This document shows positions 1 to 5,676 of a stretch of DNA of 5,677 bases, one piece after another. The notes below the pieces were generated by a model. The model was not told where the DNA came from. It worked only from the letters and a program-made list of their open reading frames with translations, and ran no database searches. The translations under genes were made by a program, and so were the position numbers. Source of the stretch: Methanobacteriota archaeon (GTDB lineage: Archaea; Thermoplasmatota; DTKX01; GCA-020343715). The stretch is taken from the NCBI GenBank assembly GCA_030597775.1, contig JAUVRF010000141.1, forward strand, positions 1 through 5,677. The letters are read 5' to 3'. The first letter of the stretch is position 1. Every line of letters starts with the position of its first letter.

Positions 1-122
1 ACCTTGGATTGGCGACCGTACTTGGTGATGATCTCTCTTGGTTCCTTGACCTCTACGATCTTGAGATCCAATTGGTCGATGGCTTGATTCGGGCGGACGT
101 CGGCGACATACATGGGGCTCAT
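1..122 (-). CDS. Probable OB-fold single-stranded nucleic-acid-binding protein (N-terminal fragment)
   Basis: Only the first 40 codons are present; the gene runs off the left edge. The peptide begins MSPMYVADVRPNQAIDQL and continues with a stretch containing LKIVEVKEPREI and KYGRQSKV. This resembles the first strands of archaeal RPA/SSB-type OB folds, where a 'V.E...PRE....YGR...V' pattern precedes the acidic 'DETG' strand; that strand would lie outside the window. Such proteins bind single-stranded DNA in replication and repair. The first ATG (122-120) lies about 24 bases downstream of the centre of a TATA-like element, so the transcript is probably leaderless from this codon. The in-frame ATG at 113-111 (MYVADV) is a possible alternative start. 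It is divergent from sucC. The identification rests on a short pattern from memory; a tRNA-synthetase-like or other OB-fold protein is possible. Confidence 0.6.
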   Translation of the reverse strand, partial: MSPMYVADVRPNQAIDQLDLKIVEVKEPREIITKYGRQSK

Positions 123-140
123 CGACGCTCACGTCCTTCC

Positions 141-155
141 CCTATATGATGGTTT
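141..155 (-). promoter_or_regulatory. BRE/TATA-like promoter for the OB-fold protein gene
   Basis: Read on the minus strand the sequence is CGAAACCATCATATAGG, with a purine-rich BRE-like CGAAAC followed by the TATA-like TCATATAG (149-142). The box centre is about 24 bases from the A of the ATG at 122. Archaeal transcription normally starts about 26 bases downstream of the box centre, so initiation would fall at or next to the start codon and little or no leader is expected. The BRE half overlaps one arm of the inverted repeat at 153-173. Confidence 0.5.
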
Positions 156-173
156 CGGCACGCATCGCCGAAA
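153..173. repeat. Perfect 7-bp inverted repeat between divergent promoters
   Basis: TTTCGGC (153-159) and GCCGAAA (167-173) are exact reverse complements separated by 7 bases. The element lies between the two divergent promoters: its left arm overlaps the BRE-like part of the minus-strand promoter, and it ends about 30 bases before the TATA-like box of sucC. This geometry suits a binding site for a dimeric transcription factor. A chance palindrome cannot be excluded from one sequence. Confidence 0.4.
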
Positions 174-195
174 GACGAACAAAGCGCGGGGCCAT

Positions 196-210
196 CGAAA
201 GGCCTTTATC
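196..210 (+). promoter_or_regulatory. BRE/TATA-like promoter for sucCD
   Basis: CGAAAGG followed by CCTTTATC resembles an archaeal BRE plus a weak TATA box. Initiation about 26 bases downstream of the box would be near 232-235, giving sucCD a leader of roughly 30-35 bases. The leader contains AGGT at 253-256, a weak Shine-Dalgarno match 10 bases before the ATG. AAAGGCCTTT (198-207) is also a perfect 10-bp palindrome that straddles the BRE/TATA boundary. The box is less A/T-rich than a consensus one, hence moderate confidence. Confidence 0.42.
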
Positions 211-266
211 GACCAGCCACGATTCACCCCCCGCCGGGCCCCGAACGCGGCCCAGGTCGTGTTGCC

Positions 267-1376
267 ATGAACGTAATGGAGTATAGCGCCAAGGAGATGT
301 TCCAGCAGTACGGCATCCCCACGCCGGACGGGTACACCATCACCTCCCCGGAGGAGGTCCAGGAGGTCATGTTCCCCGTGGTCGTCAAGGCCCAGGTGCA
401 GACCGGTGGCCGAGGCAAGGCGGGCGGCATCAAGTTCGCCGCCACGACCGAGGAGGCCCGCCGGATGGCAGGGGAGATACTGGGCATGGACATAAAGGGC
501 CACACCGTCCGCCGGGTGCTGATCGAGCGTCGCCTCAACGTGAACATGGAGCTCTACCTGGGCTACGTCGTGGACCGGTCGGCCAGAAAGATCAGATGCA
601 TCGCCTCCGCCGCCGGCGGCATGGACATCGAGTCGGTGCCAAAGGACCGGCTCTTCTCCCACCCCTTCGACCTGGAGGACTTCATGAGCGACACGTCCCT
701 GGACAGGATGGTCGAGATGCTGGGCCTGTGCGGCATCCACAACGACGCCACCAAGGACCTGGCGAAGCGCCTCTACCAGCTCTTCACCGAGAAGGACGCC
801 ACCCTGGTCGAGATCAACCCCCTGGTCATCACCCACGAGGGGGAGCTGATCGCCGCCGACGCCAAGCTGGTCATCGACAACGACGCCCTGTGGCGCCATA
901 CCGACCTGCCGGCACCGGAGGACGAGTTCACCCCCCTGGAGAAGCGGGCCCGGGCCGAAGGCATCGCCTTCGTCCAGCTGGACGGGGACATCGGCGTCAT
1001 CGCCAACGGGGCGGGCCTCACCATGGCCACCCTGGACGCCCTCAAGTCCGTGGGGGGCGAGGGTGGTGTGTTCCTGGACCTGGGGGGCACCGACGATCCC
1101 GAGCAGGTCAAGAAGGCCTTCCGCCTCATGAAGGACGCCAAGCCCAAGGTGGTCCTGCTCCACATCTTCGGCGGCATCACAAAGTGCGACACGGTCGCCA
1201 TCGGCGTGCGCGATGTGCTGGCGGAGGAGTGCTTCGAGGCCCCCGTGATAGCCCGTATCAAGGGCCGGAACGAGGGCCTGGCCCGCCAGATCCTCAAGGA
1301 CGCGGGCCTGATCGCCGCCAAGAGCCTCCAGGAGGCGGCCAAGCTGGCCACCGAGGCCGAGGGAGGCGAGTGCTGA
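267..1376 (+). CDS. sucC: Succinate-CoA ligase (ADP/GDP-forming), beta subunit
   Basis: This is the nucleotide-binding beta subunit of succinyl-CoA synthetase, which with SucD interconverts succinyl-CoA + NDP + Pi and succinate + CoA + NTP (TCA cycle, cytoplasmic). The 369-residue product is close to the usual 370-390. It opens MNVMEYSAKEMFQQYGIP, matching the MNLHEYQAK...YGLP start of bacterial SucC, which fixes the start at 267. An ATP-grasp domain covers about residues 1-235, with KAQVQTGGRGKAGG (41-54) for nucleotide binding and EINPLV (182-187) carrying metal/nucleotide-site residues. The C-terminal ligase domain (about 240-369) has IANGAG (245-250), DLGGTDDPEQ (from 271) and IFGGITKCD (300-308), the phosphate/succinate-binding signature. 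Its stop TGA shares one base with the sucD ATG. ADP versus GDP preference cannot be read safely, and related malate-CoA ligase is the main alternative substrate assignment. Confidence 0.95.
   Translation: MNVMEYSAKEMFQQYGIPTPDGYTITSPEEVQEVMFPVVVKAQVQTGGRGKAGGIKFAATTEEARRMAGEILGMDIKGHTVRRVLIERRLNVNMELYLGYVVDRSARKIRCIASAAGGMDIESVPKDRLFSHPFDLEDFMSDTSLDRMVEMLGLCGIHNDATKDLAKRLYQLFTEKDATLVEINPLVITHEGELIAADAKLVIDNDALWRHTDLPAPEDEFTPLEKRARAEGIAFVQLDGDIGVIANGAGLTMATLDALKSVGGEGGVFLDLGGTDDPEQVKKAFRLMKDAKPKVVLLHIFGGITKCDTVAIGVRDVLAEECFEAPVIARIKGRNEGLARQILKDAGLIAAKSLQEAAKLATEAEGGEC
1361..1366 (+). promoter_or_regulatory. Ribosome-binding site of sucD inside the sucC end
   Basis: GGGAGG ends 9 bases before the ATG at 1376 and matches the anti-Shine-Dalgarno CCUCC. 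It selects the ATG that overlaps the sucC stop, and indicates translation of sucD from its own site on the shared mRNA, possibly with reinitiation after sucC. Confidence 0.65.
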
Positions 1377-2242
1377 TGGCCATCCTGGTAGACCACGACA
1401 ACAAGGTCCTCGTCCAGGGTATCACCGGCCACCAGGGTCAGTATCACACCCAGGCGATGCTCAACTTCGGCACCAACATTGTGGGCGGCGTCACCCCGGG
1501 CAAGGGCGGACAGGAGGTCCACGGGAAGCCCGTCTTCAACACCGTGCAGGAGGCCGTCGACGCCACGGGCGCCAACTCGACCTGCGTCCTGGTGCCCCGC
1601 AAGTTCGCCTTCGGAGCCGTGAAGGACGCCATCGAGGCGGGTATACATCTCCACGTGGTCATAACCGAGCACATCCCCGTCCACGACGTGATGAGGTTCG
1701 TCAGGGCCGCCATCGACGCTGGCCAGCAGGTCATAGGCCCCAACTGCCCCGGCGTCGCCAGCCCTGGCAAGGGCAAGATAGGCATCCTGCCCGACAACAT
1801 CTTCAAGCAGGGCAACGTGGGCGTGGTCTCCCGGAGCGGTACCCTGACGTACGAGATCGTGAACAGCATCTCGGAGTACGGCCTGGGCCAGAGCACCTGC
1901 GTGGGCCTGGGCGGCGACCCGGTCACCGGCACCTCGTTCATAGATGCCCTCCAGATGTTCGAGGCCGACCCCGAGACCAAGCAGATGGTCCTGGTGGGCG
2001 AGATCGGGGGCTCCGCCGAGGAGGAGGCGGCCGCGTACGTCAAGGACAACGTCACCAAGCCAGTCTTCGCCTACATCGCGGGCCGCAGCGCGCCCCCGGG
2101 CAAGACCATGGGCCACGCTGGTGCCATCATTTCCGGTTCCAAGGGCGACGCCGCGTCCAAGACGGCGGCGTTGGAGGCCGCGGGCATCGCCGTTGCAGAG
2201 TGGCCCGTGGACATCCCCCGGCTCATCCTGGGGGAGCTGTGA
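1376..2242 (+). CDS. sucD: Succinate-CoA ligase, alpha subunit (CoA-binding, phosphohistidine)
   Basis: This is the catalytic alpha subunit, which binds CoA and carries the phosphoryl group on an active-site histidine. The 288-residue product is almost the same length as E. coli SucD (289). A Rossmann-type CoA-binding domain occupies about residues 1-125, with the GITGHQG loop (15-21) and, further on, GVTPGKGG and GPNCPG (121-126). The ligase domain follows, with VSRSGTLTYE (151-160), VGEIGG (207-212) containing the conserved Glu209, and GHAGAI, where His247 is the phosphohistidine. Every key motif is intact, so the enzyme should be active. The ATG overlaps the sucC stop (TGATG) and is preceded by GGGAGG. 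The frame is also open upstream through much of sucC, but that portion has no SucD homology and is a shadow. The stop lies 4 bases from that of the convergent gene, and no T-rich terminator was seen in between. Confidence 0.96.
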   Translation: MAILVDHDNKVLVQGITGHQGQYHTQAMLNFGTNIVGGVTPGKGGQEVHGKPVFNTVQEAVDATGANSTCVLVPRKFAFGAVKDAIEAGIHLHVVITEHIPVHDVMRFVRAAIDAGQQVIGPNCPGVASPGKGKIGILPDNIFKQGNVGVVSRSGTLTYEIVNSISEYGLGQSTCVGLGGDPVTGTSFIDALQMFEADPETKQMVLVGEIGGSAEEEAAAYVKDNVTKPVFAYIAGRSAPPGKTMGHAGAIISGSKGDAASKTAALEAAGIAVAEWPVDIPRLILGEL

Positions 2243-2246
2243 GGGA

Positions 2247-5200
2247 CTATCCGTCCTTGGGCGGCCTGGGTATCATGGCCTCCAGCTCGGCCACCGTCGG
2301 CTCGTGGTCCAGGTACTCGTCGTCCTCGTCACCCAGGTCCTCTTCCAATTCCGAGATTATCTCCTCGGCGGTCTGCTCGGGCTCCTCTTCCCCAAGGGGC
2401 TCCTCGTCCGAGGGCTCCGCCTTCCGCTTTCCTCCAGAACCTATCCTGTAGTAGCCGGTGACGTGGCCCGCCAGGACGCCGAGGGCTGCGATGAAGAGGA
2501 TGAGACCGATGGCGATGAGGTAGTCCGTCCAGGGGGTGGGTTCCTCGCCGCCCTCTTCCGCGGCCGATATCACGGCGAGGGCCTGCGCCGAGGTCTGGGT
2601 GTCGAGGCCGAACATGGTGTAATAGTAATAGTGCCAGCCACCGTTCGACCAGATGATCCTGCCTTCTCTGGTATCGTTGACCCTGATCGTGTAGTTGCCC
2701 TCCTCGGAGTACGTATGGTATAGGGTCATGTTGATCGACTCATTGTCCTCGAACACGTAGTCCCATGTCTCGAGGGCGCTTCCATCTCCCCAGTCCACAG
2801 AGAAGTTGCCGGACGTACGGCCGACGTAGGTCAGCTCGATGGGAAGCTCCAGCTCCTTGCCGGCCACCCCATTGAGGGTGGGCGGGATCCGGAAGAACCG
2901 GAGCGACCAGTTCGTAGGATTGAGGTCCACGAAGACCGGGCCGACCCGGATGGAGTCCTCTCCCGACATGTAATCGACCCATACCATGTACTCGTTGGAG
3001 GACAGGTCCGCGAACAGGTAGCTATGGATCCCCGAGCCATCGATGTCCACGATCGCGGTCGTCGGATGGGCCGAGCCGATCTGATTGGTGGAGATGAGTC
3101 CCGGGATGTACTTCGTGCTTGTGCCCGTGAGCAGCGGCTCCCATTCCCTCCACTCCAACTCGATGGCGCTCAGGAGGTTGGATGAGGCGTAGACCTCGGC
3201 GTAGTGCAGCGGGTCCTCCTGGGGGTACGTCCTGGTCCTCAGCTCGAGGACCACCTCGGCCACGTTCGAACGGAACGCGTCCCCGTAGAGGTTGACGATC
3301 TCAAGGACGGCGTACCTGATGTCCCCGGGGGGAACGCGCAGCGTCGCGTTGTCCACGTAGAACAGGTCCACCGTGGTGAGCAGGTTCTCGGGTCTCACTA
3401 TCTGGTCCATGTCGGGATCGTCCGACAGGTAGAGGCGGTACCCGGTGAAGTAGCGGGTCGAGTTCCAGACCGTCCACTGGAACCGGGCGGCGTTGAAGTC
3501 CACGTCGGTCACCATCAGCTGGATGCCGGCAGGTATGGCGGCCAGCACCGAGACCTCCAGCGTGCGGCTGCGATGGAGGTCGCCGTCGGATGCGTTCAGG
3601 ATGATCACGTAGACACCCTCGTCGTCGTACGTGTGCTCGACGACGGCTCCCGTCCCGTGGGTCCCGTCCCCGAAGTACCAACGGAAGGTGATATCGTCGC
3701 CGTTGTGGTCCCAGCTGCTGGACGCGTCGAAGGAGACGGGCACGGACACGTTCGTGAAGAAACCGTACTCCACCTCGATGAAGGGCGCCAGCTGTCGCTC
3801 CTTGATGATGACGGTGAGACCGATGCCCACAGTGGAGTTCCCACCCATGGCCGTCACCGCGAAGTTGCGCGGCCCCACCGGGTTGTCCAGTATCGTGGTC
3901 ACATCGATCCGGAAGGTCCTATTGGACAGGGCAGGGATGTAGATGTCCTCCACGGGGAGCGTCAGGGAGAAATCTATGGTGCCCGGGTATGCATTGACGG
4001 AGATGTCGTAGACGTCGTCCCGGTTGCCCAGGTTCTCCAGAGTCAGATCGAACCACCCCGTGTCCTCCTGGAGGATCTCGAGCACCGAATGCTCTGCCGT
4101 CATCTTGGATTCGTGGTGCTCCGCCAGTACGGTGTACTCGGTGCTCCACACGTTGTTGGACTCGTTCGACTCCGGCACCTTCTGATAGACATCCGCGACC
4201 AGTGTGATATCGTGGGTACCCGCGACCGCCACCCAGAGATCGCCTCCCAGGTTCGAACTCTCCCCGGGTTGCAGGTCGTCGTTCATGAGGACCTTGATCA
4301 TCTCGTCATCGATGAAGAGGGCCATCTCGAACGTCCCCGTCGGGGTGCTGCCTTTGTTGGCAATGAAGATATCCAGGGTCACCCCCTGCCCCTCGTAGAC
4401 GCCCTCCTCGGGCCAGATGTCGACGCGTTCGATGATGATATCCGCTGCATCCTTCTCGAACATATCGTAGGCGTCAAGATAGACCGAGGTCCACAGGTTG
4501 GTCAGGTTCCACATCCCGGCGACCAAGTTCTCCTGGGTCAGGTTCCAGAGGTTCGGGTCGTAGCCCCGGGCCCCCTTGAAGGTGACGCCCGAGTCCCAGT
4601 TGGCCACGAAGGTCTCCAGCATGAGAACGTACGTCGAGCCCAGGGTCACGGTGTTCAGGTCGATGTCTTCGAACTGGACCTCGGGTCCGTGGCGGCCGTT
4701 GACGAATTCAGCCAGCTCGCGCACGACCCGGGCGGGGTCCGAGACCCGCTCCACCTCCGGTAACGGGTTGCTCATCAGGTCCACGTGGGCGTGGCGGAGG
4801 GCATTGTCGGTCCAGGTCCGGGCCTCGTAGTAGCTGTGATATGTCGCGCCCTGGGGGTCGTAGCCTGGGGGATTGCTGTGGTCCAGCCGCGTCCAGTCGG
4901 TGTGACCGAACTGGGTGATGTCCATGAGGTAGTGGGCCATGAGGCCCCCGTAGTATGCGGCGTAGTGCTGGTCCGGGTCGTACCTCACGGACCCGTTCAT
5001 CAGCCAACCATAGATGTGGTCCACAGTCTGGTTGTACAGCTGGGACACCCGGCGCGCCGCGTCCCCCTCGGGCGGGTCCCACCCGGCCCTGGGATGGAGG
5101 TACATTGTGTGGTTGTCCCAGTCCTTCCAGTACGAGTCGGGATCGTCGGTGTACGCGTTGATGTTGTCCGTCTTCGTCGGGCCCGACAGGTCGTTGTCGG

Positions 5201-5453
5201 CGTCGAAGGAGTAACCGTAATCGGTCTCGTTCCGGATGTACCAGTCCGTCATCCAGGTCAGGAGCTCGGGGGAGGTGTAGGTGGCCGTCCGGAGGGCGAT
5301 GTCGCAGGTGATGTCATGGAGGCCGAAGTTGGTGAACTCCACGCTGGTGGAACTGCCGTTGCCCCAGGCCAGGGAGCCGAAGGAGGTGGCGGGTACGGCC
5401 ACCATCAGCAACACAGCGAGCAGGGCCACGGCCCTGGCGGTCCTCGGAACCAT
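2247..5453 (-). CDS. Membrane-anchored surface protein with zinc-dependent phospholipase C/P1-nuclease-like domain, CARDB and PKD modules
   Basis: The 1068-residue protein is predicted to be exported and anchored with its bulk outside. A signal peptide (1-29) ends in SLA|W, leaving Trp30 at the mature N-terminus. Residues about 30-330 look like the Zn-dependent phospholipase C/S1-P1 nuclease fold: Trp30, His46, Asp103/104, His115, then HYLMDITQFGH giving His174, Asp178 and His184, then HSYYE giving His206 and Glu210. These match the trinuclear zinc ligands of B. cereus PLC in order. Next come a CARDB-like domain (338-441, ending SNESNN), a NEW3-like beta domain (about 450-553), a PKD domain (556-640, WYFGDG at 592-597), two weakly FN3-like segments (about 641-850), and a PKD-like domain (about 850-960, WGDGS at 888-892). 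One TM helix (976-1000) is followed by KRK and a 56-residue tail with 24 Asp/Glu. There are 20 N-glycosylation sequons and a single Cys. The start fits the TATA spacing and the signal peptide. The substrate is unknown; phospholipids or nucleic acid are possible. Confidence 0.85.
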   Translation of the reverse strand: MVPRTARAVALLAVLLMVAVPATSFGSLAWGNGSSTSVEFTNFGLHDITCDIALRTATYTSPELLTWMTDWYIRNETDYGYSFDADNDLSGPTKTDNINAYTDDPDSYWKDWDNHTMYLHPRAGWDPPEGDAARRVSQLYNQTVDHIYGWLMNGSVRYDPDQHYAAYYGGLMAHYLMDITQFGHTDWTRLDHSNPPGYDPQGATYHSYYEARTWTDNALRHAHVDLMSNPLPEVERVSDPARVVRELAEFVNGRHGPEVQFEDIDLNTVTLGSTYVLMLETFVANWDSGVTFKGARGYDPNLWNLTQENLVAGMWNLTNLWTSVYLDAYDMFEKDAADIIIERVDIWPEEGVYEGQGVTLDIFIANKGSTPTGTFEMALFIDDEMIKVLMNDDLQPGESSNLGGDLWVAVAGTHDITLVADVYQKVPESNESNNVWSTEYTVLAEHHESKMTAEHSVLEILQEDTGWFDLTLENLGNRDDVYDISVNAYPGTIDFSLTLPVEDIYIPALSNRTFRIDVTTILDNPVGPRNFAVTAMGGNSTVGIGLTVIIKERQLAPFIEVEYGFFTNVSVPVSFDASSSWDHNGDDITFRWYFGDGTHGTGAVVEHTYDDEGVYVIILNASDGDLHRSRTLEVSVLAAIPAGIQLMVTDVDFNAARFQWTVWNSTRYFTGYRLYLSDDPDMDQIVRPENLLTTVDLFYVDNATLRVPPGDIRYAVLEIVNLYGDAFRSNVAEVVLELRTRTYPQEDPLHYAEVYASSNLLSAIELEWREWEPLLTGTSTKYIPGLISTNQIGSAHPTTAIVDIDGSGIHSYLFADLSSNEYMVWVDYMSGEDSIRVGPVFVDLNPTNWSLRFFRIPPTLNGVAGKELELPIELTYVGRTSGNFSVDWGDGSALETWDYVFEDNESINMTLYHTYSEEGNYTIRVNDTREGRIIWSNGGWHYYYYTMFGLDTQTSAQALAVISAAEEGGEEPTPWTDYLIAIGLILFIAALGVLAGHVTGYYRIGSGGKRKAEPSDEEPLGEEEPEQTAEEIISELEEDLGDEDDEYLDHEPTVAELEAMIPRPPKDG
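2250..2528 (-). other. C-terminal transmembrane anchor and acidic cytoplasmic tail
   Basis: Residues 976-1000 form one hydrophobic helix (DYLIAIGLILFIAALGVLAG). It is followed by RIGSGGKRK, a positive-inside stop-transfer signal, and then by a tail of 56 residues (1013-1068) with 24 Asp/Glu, ending IPRPPKDG. No sequon occurs in the tail, consistent with a cytoplasmic location. Confidence 0.85.
4464..5366 (-). other. Zinc-dependent phospholipase C / S1-P1 nuclease-like domain
   Basis: Residues about 30-330 form a helix-rich region with the ordered ligand set W-H-D-H-H-D-H-H-E. The 174/178/184 spacing (4 and 6) is identical to His118/Asp122/His128 in B. cereus PLC, and His206-x3-Glu210 equals His142-x3-Glu146. 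The gap His184-x21-His206 is longer than in B. cereus PLC (x13) and close to that of P1 nuclease, while the final ligand is Glu as in PLC. The Asp55/His69 equivalents (Asp103 or Asp104; His115) are assigned by spacing only. The right-hand boundary, before the CARDB-like domain, is approximate. Confidence 0.75.
5367..5453 (-). other. Signal peptide of the PLC-like surface protein
   Basis: Residues 1-29 have two arginines near the start (R4, R7), a hydrophobic core (about 8-22, AVALLAVLLMVAVPA) and a SLA cleavage motif with small residues at -3 and -1. Cleavage after Ala29 would expose Trp30. In B. cereus phospholipase C and P1 nuclease the N-terminal Trp amine itself ligates zinc, so this cut would complete the active site. 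There is no twin-arginine motif and no lipobox cysteine, so Sec export is expected. Confidence 0.75.
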
Positions 5454-5476
5454 CCACCGTCCATGAACCGAAGGGT

Positions 5477-5490
5477 GATATTAAGTTGTT
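5477..5490 (-). promoter_or_regulatory. TATA-like promoter for the PLC-like surface protein gene
   Basis: Read on the minus strand the sequence is AACAACTTAATATC. The A/T-rich box TTAATAT (5484-5478) is centred about 28 bases before the ATG at 5453, so transcription should start within a base or two of the start codon. GGTGG just before the ATG (5458-5454) would then lie largely outside the mRNA and is unlikely to act as a Shine-Dalgarno. The 55-bp gap after the upstream membrane-protein gene thus seems to hold an independent promoter. Confidence 0.55.
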
Positions 5491-5508
5491 GATACTGGAC
5501 GCATGGCG

Positions 5509-5676
5509 CTACATCGCCCTTTTCACGCCCCATCCCACCATGAGGGCGATGATGAGGGCCGGCAGGGCAATGGACAGGAAGGGCCTGCCCTCGAAGAGCA
5601 GGTCAGCATACAAGATGCGGTAGTACACGAACAGCAGCACCGACACGATGAAGAAGGTGAGGGTGAAGGCGGCGCG
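5509..5676 (-). CDS. Polytopic membrane protein, C-terminal fragment
   Basis: The last 55 codons and a TAG stop are present; the start lies beyond the right edge. The peptide contains two hydrophobic segments, approximately FTLTFFIVSVLLFVYY and FLSIALPALIIALMVGW, joined by a short loop with RILYADLLFEGRP, and ends in VKRAM. With the positive-inside rule the KR near the C-terminus suggests that end is cytoplasmic and the two segments form a hairpin. I do not recognise the family. It is co-directional with the surface-protein gene 55 bp downstream, but that gene seems to have its own promoter. Confidence 0.65.
   Translation of the reverse strand, partial: RAAFTLTFFIVSVLLFVYYRILYADLLFEGRPFLSIALPALIIALMVGWGVKRAM

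Noticed and set aside
129..1163. Minus-strand open frame antisense to sucC (344 codons).
   Set aside because: Same GC-bias effect. It also runs through the divergent promoter region and ends against the OB-fold gene start, with no recognisable domain.
596..1375. Upstream extension of the sucD frame, open through most of sucC.
   Set aside because: The translated extension is rich in Arg, Gly, Pro and His with no SucD homology. It overlaps the clearly real sucC frame, and a GGGAGG site points to the ATG at 1376.
773..2116. Long minus-strand open frame antisense to sucC and sucD (447 codons).
   Set aside because: It is explained by the strong G/C bias at third codon positions, which removes stops from antisense frames. 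Its composition is low-complexity Ala/Gly/Asp/Ser with no motif, and both sense genes are well conserved.
2242..2258. Small hairpin at the convergent junction (AGGGAC / GTCCTT, loop of 5, one G-U pair in the plus-strand RNA) as a terminator.
   Set aside because: Only 6 bp with a wobble, and no T-run follows. Archaeal termination depends on T tracts rather than hairpins, so this is not called.
2310..2440. Pyrimidine-rich stretch on the plus strand after sucD as a possible terminator or regulatory tract.
   Set aside because: It is the complement of Glu/Asp codons (GAG/GAC) in the acidic tail and is C-rich rather than T-rich.
2616..2640. Short tandem TAATAG-like repeat.
   Set aside because: It only encodes the YYYY run (residues 942-945) of the PKD-like region; two near-repeats do not make an array.
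3204..4763. Plus-strand open frame of 519 codons antisense to the surface-protein gene.
   Set aside because: Unusually rich in Val, His, Asp, Arg and Gly, as expected for the complement of a GC-biased gene. The minus-strand frame has a signal peptide, domain motifs and a TM anchor, so it is the real one.
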